From NCBI RefSeq assembly GCF_008386585.1, contig NZ_VUOB01000076.1:1-64000 (forward strand): DNA of 64,000 nucleotides, written 5' to 3'. Numbering within the stretch: position 1 is the first letter of the stretch; each line of letters starts with the position of its first letter. The translations under genes were made by a program, and so were the position numbers. Below are positions 35,861 to 44,575 of this stretch, in pieces. Source of the DNA: Solihabitans fulvus (GTDB taxonomy: Bacteria > Actinomycetota > Actinomycetes > Mycobacteriales > Pseudonocardiaceae). Below the pieces are notes generated by a model. That model was not told the origin of the DNA and made no database searches. It saw nothing but the letters and a program-made list of their open reading frames with translations.

Positions 35861-37369
35861 GTGTCAGACCATCAGCAGGACACCACCGTCGCCAACCCGG
35901 TGATCGCCGGGTTCCACCCCGATCCCAGCGTCTGCCGCGTCGGCGCGGACTACTACCTCGCCTGCTCCAGCTTCGAGTACTTCCCCGGCGTCCCGATCTT
36001 CCACAGTCTCGACCTGGTGCACTGGACGCAGCTCGGCAACGCCCTCGACCGGCCGAGCCAACTGCGGCTGCCGAGTGACACACCCGCCTCCGCAGGCGTC
36101 TACGCGCCAACGTTGCGCCACCACGACGGCCGGTTCTGGCTGATCGTCACGAATGTCAGCGACGGCGGCAACCTGCTGGTCACCGCGACCGACGCGGCAG
36201 GGCCGTGGTCCGACCCGGTGCGGCTGCCCGGGGTGCCCGGGATCGACCCCGATCTCGCCTGGGACGAGGACGGCACGTGCTGGTGCACGGTCGCCGGGGT
36301 CGCGCAGGTCCGTCTCGACGCGCACACCGGCCACGCGTTCGGCCCGCCACGCCGCCTGTGGTCCGGCACACCCGGTGCCACGGCCCCGGAAGCGCCACAC
36401 CTGTACCGCATTGGCGACCACTGGTACCTGCTCATCGCCGAGGGCGGCACCGAGCGGGCCCACAGCGTGTCCGTCGCCCGCGGCGACGCGCCAACCGGGC
36501 CGTTCGAACCGTGCCCGGCCAATCCGATCCTGACCCACCGCGGCCTCGACCATCCCATCCAGAACACCGGCCACGCGGACCTGGTGCAGGGTCCGGACGG
36601 CTCGTGGTGGATGGTGCTGCTCGGGGTACGGCCGGGCGGCGGCACCCCCGGCTGGCACGTCCTCGGCCGCGAGACCTTCCTCGCCCCGGTGAGCTGGGTG
36701 GACGGCTGGCCGGTGGTCGGCGACCTGTCCCCCGTCCTGCCCGCTCCCCCGTGGCCGCTGCACCCCGGTCCCGTGCCGCCCGACCGGGACGACTTCGACC
36801 TCGGCGAGCTACGGCCGTGCTGGCTCTCGCTGCGCGACCGGCCCGCGAACCACTACACCACCAAGGAGCGCGCCGGATGGCTGAGCCTGCACGCCAGGGG
36901 CAGCGGCCTGGACGATCCCACCGTGGTGTTCCTCGGCCGGCGCCAGCAACACCTGTCGTGCCGGGCGCGCACGCTGATCGACCCAGCAGAAGGCGTCGGC
37001 GGCCTGGCGGTCCGGCTCGACGAGGAGCACCACTACGAGATCGAGGCGACCGACGGAGAGGTGCGGGTGCTCGCCCGTATCGGTCCACTGCGGACAGTCG
37101 TGGCCGCCCAGCCGACGCCCACCGGCCCCATCGTCCTCGGCGTGGAGATCACCGCCACACGGGAACTGCGCGACGCGCGTTCCGGGCCGGATTCCATTTC
37201 CTTCGGCATCGAGCGAGCAGACGGGACGTTCACCGCGCTGAGCACGCTCGACGGCCGCTACCTGTCGACCGAGGTGGCCGGCGGCTTCACCGGCCGCGTC
37301 ATCGGCCTGTACGCCAGGGCAGGCGCCGTCCACTTCGACTGGTTCGACTACGGACCGCTCGACCACTGA
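35861..37369 (+). CDS. GH43 beta-xylosidase/alpha-L-arabinofuranosidase
   Basis: The product is 502 residues with no signal peptide. The five-bladed propeller has Asp21 in GFHPDPSV, Asp129 in GIDPDLAW and acid Glu177 in PEAPHLY. A C-terminal beta-sandwich (about 310-500, with FLGRRQQHLS) is typical of two-domain GH43 enzymes. GAAAGGA precedes the GTG start. It is cytoplasmic and acts on arabinose or xylose at oligosaccharide ends. A paralogue with the same RRQQH-containing domain is at 43076. Confidence 0.88.
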   Translation: MSDHQQDTTVANPVIAGFHPDPSVCRVGADYYLACSSFEYFPGVPIFHSLDLVHWTQLGNALDRPSQLRLPSDTPASAGVYAPTLRHHDGRFWLIVTNVSDGGNLLVTATDAAGPWSDPVRLPGVPGIDPDLAWDEDGTCWCTVAGVAQVRLDAHTGHAFGPPRRLWSGTPGATAPEAPHLYRIGDHWYLLIAEGGTERAHSVSVARGDAPTGPFEPCPANPILTHRGLDHPIQNTGHADLVQGPDGSWWMVLLGVRPGGGTPGWHVLGRETFLAPVSWVDGWPVVGDLSPVLPAPPWPLHPGPVPPDRDDFDLGELRPCWLSLRDRPANHYTTKERAGWLSLHARGSGLDDPTVVFLGRRQQHLSCRARTLIDPAEGVGGLAVRLDEEHHYEIEATDGEVRVLARIGPLRTVVAAQPTPTGPIVLGVEITATRELRDARSGPDSISFGIERADGTFTALSTLDGRYLSTEVAGGFTGRVIGLYARAGAVHFDWFDYGPLDH

Positions 37370-37411
37370 CGCTCCGCACCGTGAACCGACCTACCGAAAG
37401 GAACTTCAGAC

Positions 37412-39160
37412 GTGGACAAGACCGGACACACCGCACCACGCCGAAGGCGCGGGCTCAGGTGGGCGATAGGCGTTCCGCTGGCGTTGACCATCACGACTGT
37501 TCTCGCCGGCGGCACAGTGCTCGCCGACTACACCGCGGCCGCTTCAGCCTCGGTGCCCTCGGTTCCCCGAAACGCGATGGACGCCGTTGCCGCGATGCAG
37601 CCCAGTTGGAACCTGGGCAACTCCCTGGACGCCATCCCGGAGGAGACGTCGTGGGGCAACCCGGCGGCCACCAAGGCCCTGTTCGACACCATAAGAGGCC
37701 AGGGCTTCCGCAGCGTCCGCATCCCGGTGACCTGGAGCAACCACCAGTCGGCCACGGCCCCATACACGATCGACCCGGCGTACCTGAGCCGCGTCAAGCA
37801 GGTGGTCGACTGGGCGTTATCCGATGGCCTCTACGTCGAGACCAACGTCCACCACGACTCGTGGCAGTGGATCGCGACCATGACCACCGACCACGACAAC
37901 GTGCGGGCCCGCTTTGACGCGACCTGGACCCAGATCGCGCGGGAGTTCAGGGACGAGCCGGCCAAGCTGCTGTTCGAGAGCGTCAACGAACCCTCGTTCA
38001 CCAACGCCACCGACGCCCAGAAGACCCAGCTGCTGGCCGAGCTGAACACCTCCTTCCACACCATCGTGCGTCAGTCGGGCGGCCGGAACGCGACGCGCCT
38101 GCTCGCCCTGCCCACGATCGGCTGCACGCCGGACCAGAAGCTCATGGACGACCTCGCCACCACGATGGCCTCGCTGCACGACCCCAACCTGGTTGCCACC
38201 GTGCACTTCTACGGCTTCTGGCCGTTCAGCGTGAACATCGCCGGCTACACCCAGTTCAACGCCGACGTCCAGAAGGACATGACCGACGTCTTCGCCCGGA
38301 TTCGCACCACGTTCGTCGCCAAGGGAATCCCGGTCTACCTCGGCGAGTACGGGCTGCTCAACTATCCCGACTACACGCATCCCGCTCCCATCGAGCAGGG
38401 TGAGGCATTCAAGTACTTCGAGGCCGTCGGCGACCAGGCACGGACGAACGGGGTCACCACCGCCCTGTGGGATCCGTTCTCGTACCTGAACCGTGCCACG
38501 CTTCAGTGGCGCGACCCGGCCCTGTTCGCCCAGGTCAAGTCGAGTTGGACCACCCGCTCGGGAACCGCGGCCTCGGACCTGGTCTTCGTGCCGAAGTCCG
38601 GCCCGATCGCCGCCAGGACGATCACCCTGAACCCGAACGGAACTACGTTCCGGGGACTCTGGCTGGGCAACCGTCGGCTGGTCGAGGGCAGGGACTACAC
38701 CGTGGCCGGCACCCAGCTCACGTTGACCGCGGCCCTGCTCACCCAGGTGACCGGGGACCGGGCCTACGGGGTCAACGGGGTCCTCCAGGCCCGGTTCCGC
38801 CAGGGAGTTCCCTGGCAGCTCAGCGTGATCACCTACGACCCACCGGTGCTGTCGAACGCGACCGGAACGGCCACCTCGTTCGCCGTGCCCACCCAGTTCC
38901 GGGGTGACGTGCTGGCGACGATGGAGGCCAAGTACGCCGACGGCAGCAACGCCGGCCCGGCGAGCTGGACCCCGTACCAGCAGTTCAACACGGCCTTCAG
39001 CCCGGACTACGCGGGCAACGCCATCACGCTCACTGCCGACTTCCTCAACACCGTCAAGGACAACGCGCCGGTGGCGCTCACGTTCCACTTCTGGAGCGGC
39101 GCGACCGCGACCTACCACGTGACCAAGGCGGGAAGCTCGGTGACCGGCAACGCGTCCTGA
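37412..39160 (+). CDS. Secreted GH5 endoglucanase/xyloglucanase with X2 domains
   Basis: The product is 582 residues. An N-terminal basic stretch and hydrophobic segment (about 15-45) act as signal peptide. GH5 domain (about 55-385) has acid/base Glu193 in ESVNEPSF and nucleophile Glu312 in YLGEYG. WNLGNSLDAIP and IPVTW suggest subfamily GH5_4. The tail (about 395-582) looks like one or two X2/Ig-like modules (LNPNGTTFRGLWLGNRRLVEGRDYTV). GH5_4 members cut xyloglucan, mixed-linkage glucan or cellulose. AAAGGA sets the GTG start. It is last in the importer operon, before a 16-bp stem terminator. Confidence 0.88.
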   Translation: MDKTGHTAPRRRRGLRWAIGVPLALTITTVLAGGTVLADYTAAASASVPSVPRNAMDAVAAMQPSWNLGNSLDAIPEETSWGNPAATKALFDTIRGQGFRSVRIPVTWSNHQSATAPYTIDPAYLSRVKQVVDWALSDGLYVETNVHHDSWQWIATMTTDHDNVRARFDATWTQIAREFRDEPAKLLFESVNEPSFTNATDAQKTQLLAELNTSFHTIVRQSGGRNATRLLALPTIGCTPDQKLMDDLATTMASLHDPNLVATVHFYGFWPFSVNIAGYTQFNADVQKDMTDVFARIRTTFVAKGIPVYLGEYGLLNYPDYTHPAPIEQGEAFKYFEAVGDQARTNGVTTALWDPFSYLNRATLQWRDPALFAQVKSSWTTRSGTAASDLVFVPKSGPIAARTITLNPNGTTFRGLWLGNRRLVEGRDYTVAGTQLTLTAALLTQVTGDRAYGVNGVLQARFRQGVPWQLSVITYDPPVLSNATGTATSFAVPTQFRGDVLATMEAKYADGSNAGPASWTPYQQFNTAFSPDYAGNAITLTADFLNTVKDNAPVALTFHFWSGATATYHVTKAGSSVTGNAS

Positions 39161-39208
39161 TCGACTCCGTCGAGCGGATCGGCTGCGACGGCGTTACCCT
39201 TCTGTTCC

Positions 39209-39245
39209 GCGTCGCCCTGACCGGCCCAACCGGTCAGGGCGACGC
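39209..39245 (+). terminator. Strong hairpin terminator of the importer-GH5 operon
   Basis: A perfect 16-bp stem (arms GCGTCGCCCTGACCGG and CCGGTCAGGGCGACGC) around a five-base loop, about 50 bases after the GH5 stop. Confidence 0.88.
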
Positions 39246-39303
39246 GCAATCGTGTTTCGACACCGAGGAGCGGCTGCTCCTGGCCAGCGAGAAGGAGCAC
39301 CGC

Positions 39304-39657
39304 GTGAAGATCGCCGCCGACGTCCTGGTCGGGTTGGTCGCCCTCATCCACATCTACATCATGGTCACGGAGATGTTCCTCTGGACGACCCCGCGGGCCC
39401 GCGCGGCCTTCGGGACGACCGAGGAGTTCGCCGAGGAAACGCGGACACTGGCCGCCAACCAGGGGCTGTACAACGGTTTCCTCGCGCTGGCGCTGATCTG
39501 GGGCCTGATCGCGAGTCAGTTCCAGCTTCAGCTGTACGGCCTGATCTGCGTGATCGTCGCCGGGCTCTACGGTGCGGCGACGGCGAGCAGGCGGATCCTG
39601 TTCGTCCAGGTGTTGCCGGGCGCCCTCGCGCTCATCGCCCTGCTGCTCGCCCGCTGA
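39304..39657 (+). CDS. DUF1304 membrane protein
   Basis: This 117-residue protein has four predicted membrane segments and matches the DUF1304 pattern, starting with a helix LVGLVALIHIYIMVTEMFLW and containing NQGLYNGFLA. Function is unknown in the family. GAGAAGGAG precedes the GTG start. It sits alone between two hydrolase operons and has no obvious link to polysaccharide use. Confidence 0.85.
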   Translation: MKIAADVLVGLVALIHIYIMVTEMFLWTTPRARAAFGTTEEFAEETRTLAANQGLYNGFLALALIWGLIASQFQLQLYGLICVIVAGLYGAATASRRILFVQVLPGALALIALLLAR

Positions 39658-39692
39658 CTCGACCGTTTCCGCCGGGTGCGGAAGCATCCACG

Positions 39693-39709
39693 GTGTCCTG
39701 ATCGGACAC
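39693..39709. terminator. Small hairpin between convergent genes
   Basis: GTGTCC-N5-GGACAC lies between the DUF1304 stop and the GH5 stop. The stem is short, so termination is only possible. Confidence 0.4.
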
Positions 39710-39711
39710 TG

Positions 39712-41439
39712 CTAACTGGACACCATCGCCAGGTGATCCTTGATCCCCTGACCGAACGCGGTCGGCGTGCCGTTGAAGTCCGTGATCAACGACGGGCCGC
39801 TGGTGCACGACCACGTGTTCCACGTCCACCCCAGGTAGCCGACGCCGTGCGCGTCCGCCCACGCCATCATCTGGTCGACGAACCCGTGCGCGCAGTCGTT
39901 CTCGCCGATCTCGGTGAGGGTCAACGGCACCTGTGCCGCCACGGGCGCCAACTGGCTGTCCCAGCAGCTCGCGCTGACGCACTGGTTGAAGTTGTACACG
40001 TGCGCGAAGGCCATCACGTTGTTCAACGGGTCCGTCGGCCGGTACTGCAACCATTGGGCGAGGTTGTTCGACCACGCCAGGCCACCGACCATGAGCACGT
40101 TGCTCGCTCCGGTCGCCCGCACCGCGTTCACCAGGCTCTGGAAGCCGGCCACCTGGTAGCCGATGCCGGGACAGGTGCCGCCGTCACGGAAACACCGCCA
40201 GCCGGCCGTGGCGTCGTTGGCAGGGACGTCCGGGAACGGCTCGTTGAACAGGTCGAACAGCACCGCGTCGGTGCCCTTGAACGCGTTCGCCACGCCGGTC
40301 CAGAACGCGGGCGCGTACTGGGCGTCCGGCATCGGCTTCTGGCAGTTGGCCCGCGTTTCCGAGCAGTTCGCCCCTGCGCCGCCGTACTGCCCGTAGCTCC
40401 AGTGCAGCTCCACGATCGGGGTGATCCCGGCGGCGATCAGCAGGTTGACGTAGGCGCGCACGTTCTGCTGGTACACGCTCCCGCTGGCGCCACCCGCCGG
40501 GACGTCGGCGGTACCAAGCCAGCACTCCTCGTTCAGCGGCACCCGCACCGCCCGCACCTTCCAGGAACGCATGGCGGTGATCGACGCCTGGTCCATCGGG
40601 CCGTCCCACATGCCGTTGCCCTGGATGCACGCGAACTCGCCGCCGGAGCGGTTGACGCCAAGCAACCGATACGCGGCCCCGGACGAGGTCACCAACTTGT
40701 TGCCGGACACGTGCAGCGCGGGCGCGGCGCTGGCCGGCCCGTTGACGACGACGGTGACGGGGTCGGACACCCCGACCGCGCCCTTGTCGTCGGTCGCCCG
40801 CGCGGTGAGCTGATAGCTTCCCGGCGGGACGTTGCCGAAGGTGGCGCTGTAGGGCGCGGTGGTCGCGGTCGCCTGGAACGAGCCGAGGGCGAAGTCGACG
40901 CGCGCCACGGTCCCGCCGGCGTCGGCGGCGGTCGCGGTCGCGGTCGCGGTGATCGTGGCCGGGGCGTCGAAGGTCGCCCCGGACGCGGGGCTGGTGATGG
41001 CCACCGTCGGCTGGGCGTTCGACCCGTTGCACGGCACGTCGTTCAGCGAGAAGCCGCTCGGTTTCGGGTTGCTCCCGCTCCATGAGCCGTTGAAGCCGAG
41101 ATCGGTCGACGCGCCGGTGCCAAGGGCGCCGTTCCACGACAGGCTCGTGGCGGTGACGGCCGCGCCCGACTGGGTCCAGGTGGCGTCCCATCCACTACCC
41201 GACAGCTGCTGGCCCCCGGGGAAGGCGAACCGCAGTGTCCAGGAGGTGATCGGGGCGCCGAGGTTCTTGACCGTCAGCGCGGCGCCAAACCCGCCCTGGC
41301 CTGGTCCGGTGTTCCAGTCCTTCGTGGTGTAGGCGACCTCGCAGCCGGTGGCCGCCTGCGTCGGTGCGGCCGACGCGGCCGGCACGGCCAGGACCACCAG
41401 TGCCAACGTCACGCCGGCTGTCAGTGTTCTTCGCAGCAT
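39712..41439 (-). CDS. Secreted CBM2-Ig-GH5 glycoside hydrolase
   Basis: The product is 575 residues: signal peptide (1 to about 29), CBM2 (about 33-137), Ig-like spacer domain (about 143-232) and GH5 (about 240-575). Acid/base Glu400 is in DLFNEPFPD and the likely nucleophile Glu510 in LTEIGEND. Substrate may be cellulose or mannan; the subfamily is not obvious. Two ATGs are in frame. GAGGTG directly abuts the first (41448) but lies nine bases from the second (41439), which I therefore take as the start. A variant AAGCGGTT operator lies 28 bases upstream. Confidence 0.88.
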   Translation of the reverse strand: MLRRTLTAGVTLALVVLAVPAASAAPTQAATGCEVAYTTKDWNTGPGQGGFGAALTVKNLGAPITSWTLRFAFPGGQQLSGSGWDATWTQSGAAVTATSLSWNGALGTGASTDLGFNGSWSGSNPKPSGFSLNDVPCNGSNAQPTVAITSPASGATFDAPATITATATATAADAGGTVARVDFALGSFQATATTAPYSATFGNVPPGSYQLTARATDDKGAVGVSDPVTVVVNGPASAAPALHVSGNKLVTSSGAAYRLLGVNRSGGEFACIQGNGMWDGPMDQASITAMRSWKVRAVRVPLNEECWLGTADVPAGGASGSVYQQNVRAYVNLLIAAGITPIVELHWSYGQYGGAGANCSETRANCQKPMPDAQYAPAFWTGVANAFKGTDAVLFDLFNEPFPDVPANDATAGWRCFRDGGTCPGIGYQVAGFQSLVNAVRATGASNVLMVGGLAWSNNLAQWLQYRPTDPLNNVMAFAHVYNFNQCVSASCWDSQLAPVAAQVPLTLTEIGENDCAHGFVDQMMAWADAHGVGYLGWTWNTWSCTSGPSLITDFNGTPTAFGQGIKDHLAMVSS

Positions 41440-41466
41440 TGCGCTCATCACCTCATGGTCGACAAG

Positions 41467-41480
41467 TCGAAGCGGTTCAA
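41467..41480. promoter_or_regulatory. Variant AAGCGCTT-type operator at the CBM2-GH5 gene
   Basis: TCGAAGCGGTTCAA differs from TCGAAGCGCTTCGA at two positions. It lies just upstream of the GH5 start and suggests control by one of the two paralogous LacI proteins. Confidence 0.5.
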
Positions 41481-41495
41481 GGGCCCGGCCGCGGC

Positions 41496-41531
41496 ATCGG
41501 CCTCGCCACGGCGCAGAGTGGCGAGGCCGAT
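41496..41531 (-). terminator. Hairpin terminator after the GH10 xylanase
   Basis: A perfect 14-bp stem (arms ATCGGCCTCGCCAC and GTGGCGAGGCCGAT, eight-base loop), about 50 bases downstream of the GH10 stop on the minus strand. Confidence 0.82.
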
Positions 41532-41583
41532 CCATCCGGCGCTGTCCGCACAGCGCTGTGCGGCGCACACCGAAGCCGTCCGG

Positions 41584-42933
41584 TCAGGTGGCCGCGCAGG
41601 CGGGGCTCGGCGCGCTGTTGGCGCCGTTCCACGTCGCCAGGAACCCGAACGTGGTGCTCGCGCCGGCGGCGACCGTGCCGTTGTAGCCGGCGTTCTTCGC
41701 GGTGACCGCAGCCCCGTCAGCCGTGACGGACGCGTTCCACGACGAGGTGATCCGCTGTCCGTCCGCGAACGTCCAGGTCACGGTCCAGCCGTTGATCGCG
41801 CTGCTGCCCGCCGTGATCTGCGCCTCGCCCTGGAAACCGCCCGGCCACTGGTTGACGATCTGGTATGTCGCGGCGCAGGTTCCCTGGCCCGGCGGGGGTG
41901 GCGTTACGGTGCCACCGTAGGCCTTGACCAACGAGTCGTACGCGGGCTTCGACTGGAAGTTCTCGTCGAAGGGCAGGGCAGCGCCCTGGCCGGGGAACGT
42001 GGACGGGATCCACGAGTACTTGTCCGACAGGCCCCACGTGGTGATGCCGACGCATCCCGTCACCGTGAGACACGCGTTGGCGACGGTGGCGTAGTCCGTC
42101 GCCTGCGTGGCCAGCTTGTCCGGGGTGGCGGGTGTGTTCATGCGGACGTCCAGCTCGGTGATCGCGACCTCCACTCCAAGGTCGACGAACCGCTGGATGT
42201 TCTGCTGCATCGAACTGGGCACCTGGCCGAGGATCAGGTGCGCCTGTAGGCCGACGCCGTCGATCGGCACGCCCTGCTGCTTGAACGACTTGACCATGGC
42301 GTAGACGGCGTCGCTCTTCGCGCCGATGCCGTCGGTGTTGTAGTCGTTGTAGTAGAGCTTCGCGCCAGGGTCGACCGCATGGGTCGCGCGGAACGCGTCC
42401 GCGATGTAGCCGTCGCCCAGTTTCTGCTCCCAGAACGACTGCCGGCGGGTGCCGTCGTCGTTGAAGGCCTCGTTGACGACGTCCCACGAGTACAGCTTGC
42501 CCTTGTAGTGCGTGACTTCGGTGTTGATGTGGTTGAGCATCGCCTGGCGCAGGTCGCTCGCGCCCAGGTTCTGTACCCAGCTGGGCGCCTGACTGTGCCA
42601 GACCAGGGTGTGGCCGCGCACCCGCTGGTTCGCCGCGGCCGCCGACGCCACGAGCGAGTCTGCCGGGCCGAAGTTGAACTGCCCTGGGTTGGGTTCGGTG
42701 GTGTCCCACTTCATCTCGTTGCCCGGCGTCAGCATGTTCGCTTCCCGCGCGCCCAACGCCTTGTACGTGGCGTCGTTCCACTCTCCGACCGTGGCCGCCG
42801 TGCCGAAGTAGACGCCTTTCGCCGCGGCCAGGTCTCGCAGGCCGGTCGCCGCATCGGCCTGCGGGACCCGGCCGGACGGCAGGAGGAGTACGGCGGCGAC
42901 AGCAGCGACGGCAAAAACAGAACTGTGTCTCAT
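41584..42933 (-). CDS. Secreted GH10 endo-xylanase with CBM2
   Basis: The product is 449 residues: signal peptide (1 to about 28), GH10 barrel (about 32-335) with acid/base Glu155 in WDVVNEAF and nucleophile Glu260 in ITELDVRM, a short Pro/Gly linker and a CBM2 (about 350-449). It cuts xylan while bound to the wall. GAGGTGA precedes the ATG. A perfect CebR box lies about 70 bases upstream, so the xylanase appears to be under cello-oligosaccharide control rather than the neighbouring xylo-oligosaccharide LacI. Confidence 0.95.
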   Translation of the reverse strand: MRHSSVFAVAAVAAVLLLPSGRVPQADAATGLRDLAAAKGVYFGTAATVGEWNDATYKALGAREANMLTPGNEMKWDTTEPNPGQFNFGPADSLVASAAAANQRVRGHTLVWHSQAPSWVQNLGASDLRQAMLNHINTEVTHYKGKLYSWDVVNEAFNDDGTRRQSFWEQKLGDGYIADAFRATHAVDPGAKLYYNDYNTDGIGAKSDAVYAMVKSFKQQGVPIDGVGLQAHLILGQVPSSMQQNIQRFVDLGVEVAITELDVRMNTPATPDKLATQATDYATVANACLTVTGCVGITTWGLSDKYSWIPSTFPGQGAALPFDENFQSKPAYDSLVKAYGGTVTPPPPGQGTCAATYQIVNQWPGGFQGEAQITAGSSAINGWTVTWTFADGQRITSSWNASVTADGAAVTAKNAGYNGTVAAGASTTFGFLATWNGANSAPSPACAAT

Positions 42934-43001
42934 GACTCACCTCACTGTGGCATGACTACAGTGGATGCTCGCCAGACGTTGTACCGCAGGGCATTCCTGT
43001 C

Positions 43002-43015
43002 TGGGAGCGCTCCCA
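43002..43015. promoter_or_regulatory. Perfect CebR box upstream of GH10
   Basis: TGGGAGCGCTCCCA, identical to the boxes at 8371 and 23234. It lies in the 142 bp between the xylanase start and the GH43 stop. Confidence 0.88.
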
Positions 43016-43075
43016 GTATGGAACTGTATCCGGTTGTCCCGATGACGAAACACCACCAACCGGGCCAACCAGCGG

Positions 43076-44575
43076 TCACGCGTGGTACTCGAACCACCCG
43101 AAGTCGGCAACGGACTCGCTGAGCAGACCGAGGGCGCTGGCGTACATCCCGATGTAGACACCGGTGAACCCGCCGGCGACCGGGGTGCTCAACATCCGGC
43201 CGTCCACCGGCGGCCCCACCGGCCGCCACTGCCCCGGCTCGATCGCGTACACGGCCTGGTAGGACTGTCCTTGGGCCTCGAAGCCGAGATACGTCCGCGC
43301 GCCGGCGGCATCGACCTCGGCGAGTGTCTCGTCGACACCGCCCTGTCGGCAAGACAGCACGATCCGGTCCTTGGCGCGGACCAACAGCACGTGGAAGTCG
43401 TTGTTCTGCAACAACGCCAGCCCCGCGCGCTCGTTGTCACCGGCCGGCTGGAACTCCAGCACGCATCGGGCGGTGAACGTCATGTGTTGCTGGCGCCTGC
43501 CGACGAAGGCCGGCGCGGCCGGTTCTGCCAGGGTCTCGGGCCGCAGCCGCAGCCGCAGGAAACCCGGCCGTTCGGTCAGCGAGTACACCGGTTCCTCTGG
43601 CGTGCGCAGGACGTTCCACTCTTGACCCAGCTCCGGCCGGTCGAAGTGGTCGCACACCGAACCGGTCAGGTCCGGCGCGGTCTCGTCCGGCGGCAGCGGG
43701 TCGAACAGCGGCCAGCCGTCCTCCCAGCGCACCCGGGTCAGGAACGTCTCCCTGCCCAGGTTGTAGAAGTAGCCGCCGTACGGTCGCATCGCCAGGAACA
43801 CGGCCCACCACTGGTCGGACTCGTCACGCACGAGATCGGCGTGCCCGACGCCGACGATCGGATGGTCCCGACCAAGATGTCGGTGGCTGAACACGGGATT
43901 GCGCGGCGATCCGACGTACGGACCGGTGACCGACTCGGCGCGCGCGACAACCACGGCGTGGTCGATGTCGGTGCCGCCCTCGGCGCACACCAGCACATAC
44001 CGCCCGTCCACCTTGTACAGATGCGGTCCCTCGGCCCAGACGGCGTCCCGCATCGCGCCGTGCCAGATCACCCACTCCCGACCGGTCAGTGCCATGGTGG
44101 CCAGGTCGAGCTCCCGCAGCCACACCTCGGTCTGCCCGGGATATCCGTCCGCCACCTCGCGGCATCCGGTGAGCCACGCGCGTCCGTCGTCGAAGGACAG
44201 CGACGGATCGAACCCCTTGGCCTCGGGCAGCCAGTGCGGCTGTGACCAAGGCCCGGCCGGATCCGTTGCGGTGACGACGAAGTTGCCCTGCTCGCGGTCG
44301 CCGTCGACGAGCGTGCACACGACGTAGAAGACGCCGTCGTGATACCGGATGGTGGGCGCGTAGAGACCGCCGGAGCAGCGGATGCCCTCCAGCGAGACCT
44401 GGTCCGTCCGGTCGAGCACGTGCCCGATCTGCCGCCAGTGCACCAGGTCGCGGCTGTGGTGGACCGGCAGCGCCGGGAAGTACTCGAAGCTGGAGTTCAC
44501 CAGGTAGAAGTCGCTGCCCACCCGGCACACCGAGGGGTCCGGGTAGCACCCTGGCAACACTGGGTCGAGGGTCAT
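43076..44575 (-). CDS. GH43 beta-xylosidase/alpha-L-arabinofuranosidase
   Basis: The product is 499 residues without a signal peptide. Asp13 in CYPDPSV, Asp123 in GFDPSLSF and Glu182 in AEGPHLY are the GH43 catalytic set, followed by a C-terminal beta-sandwich carrying GRRQQHM. It is a paralogue of the GH43 at 35861. Its ATG overlaps the permease stop (ATGA), making it the fourth gene of the bxlEFG-type operon, where Streptomyces has a GH3 beta-xylosidase. It would trim imported xylo- or arabinoxylo-oligosaccharides. Confidence 0.9.
   Translation of the reverse strand: MTLDPVLPGCYPDPSVCRVGSDFYLVNSSFEYFPALPVHHSRDLVHWRQIGHVLDRTDQVSLEGIRCSGGLYAPTIRYHDGVFYVVCTLVDGDREQGNFVVTATDPAGPWSQPHWLPEAKGFDPSLSFDDGRAWLTGCREVADGYPGQTEVWLRELDLATMALTGREWVIWHGAMRDAVWAEGPHLYKVDGRYVLVCAEGGTDIDHAVVVARAESVTGPYVGSPRNPVFSHRHLGRDHPIVGVGHADLVRDESDQWWAVFLAMRPYGGYFYNLGRETFLTRVRWEDGWPLFDPLPPDETAPDLTGSVCDHFDRPELGQEWNVLRTPEEPVYSLTERPGFLRLRLRPETLAEPAAPAFVGRRQQHMTFTARCVLEFQPAGDNERAGLALLQNNDFHVLLVRAKDRIVLSCRQGGVDETLAEVDAAGARTYLGFEAQGQSYQAVYAIEPGQWRPVGPPVDGRMLSTPVAGGFTGVYIGMYASALGLLSESVADFGWFEYHA

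Noticed and set aside
25115..39160. A complete xyloglucan utilisation locus
   Set aside because: No GH31 alpha-xylosidase or GH95/GH29 fucosidase is in the window, so only a broader hemicellulose role is claimed.
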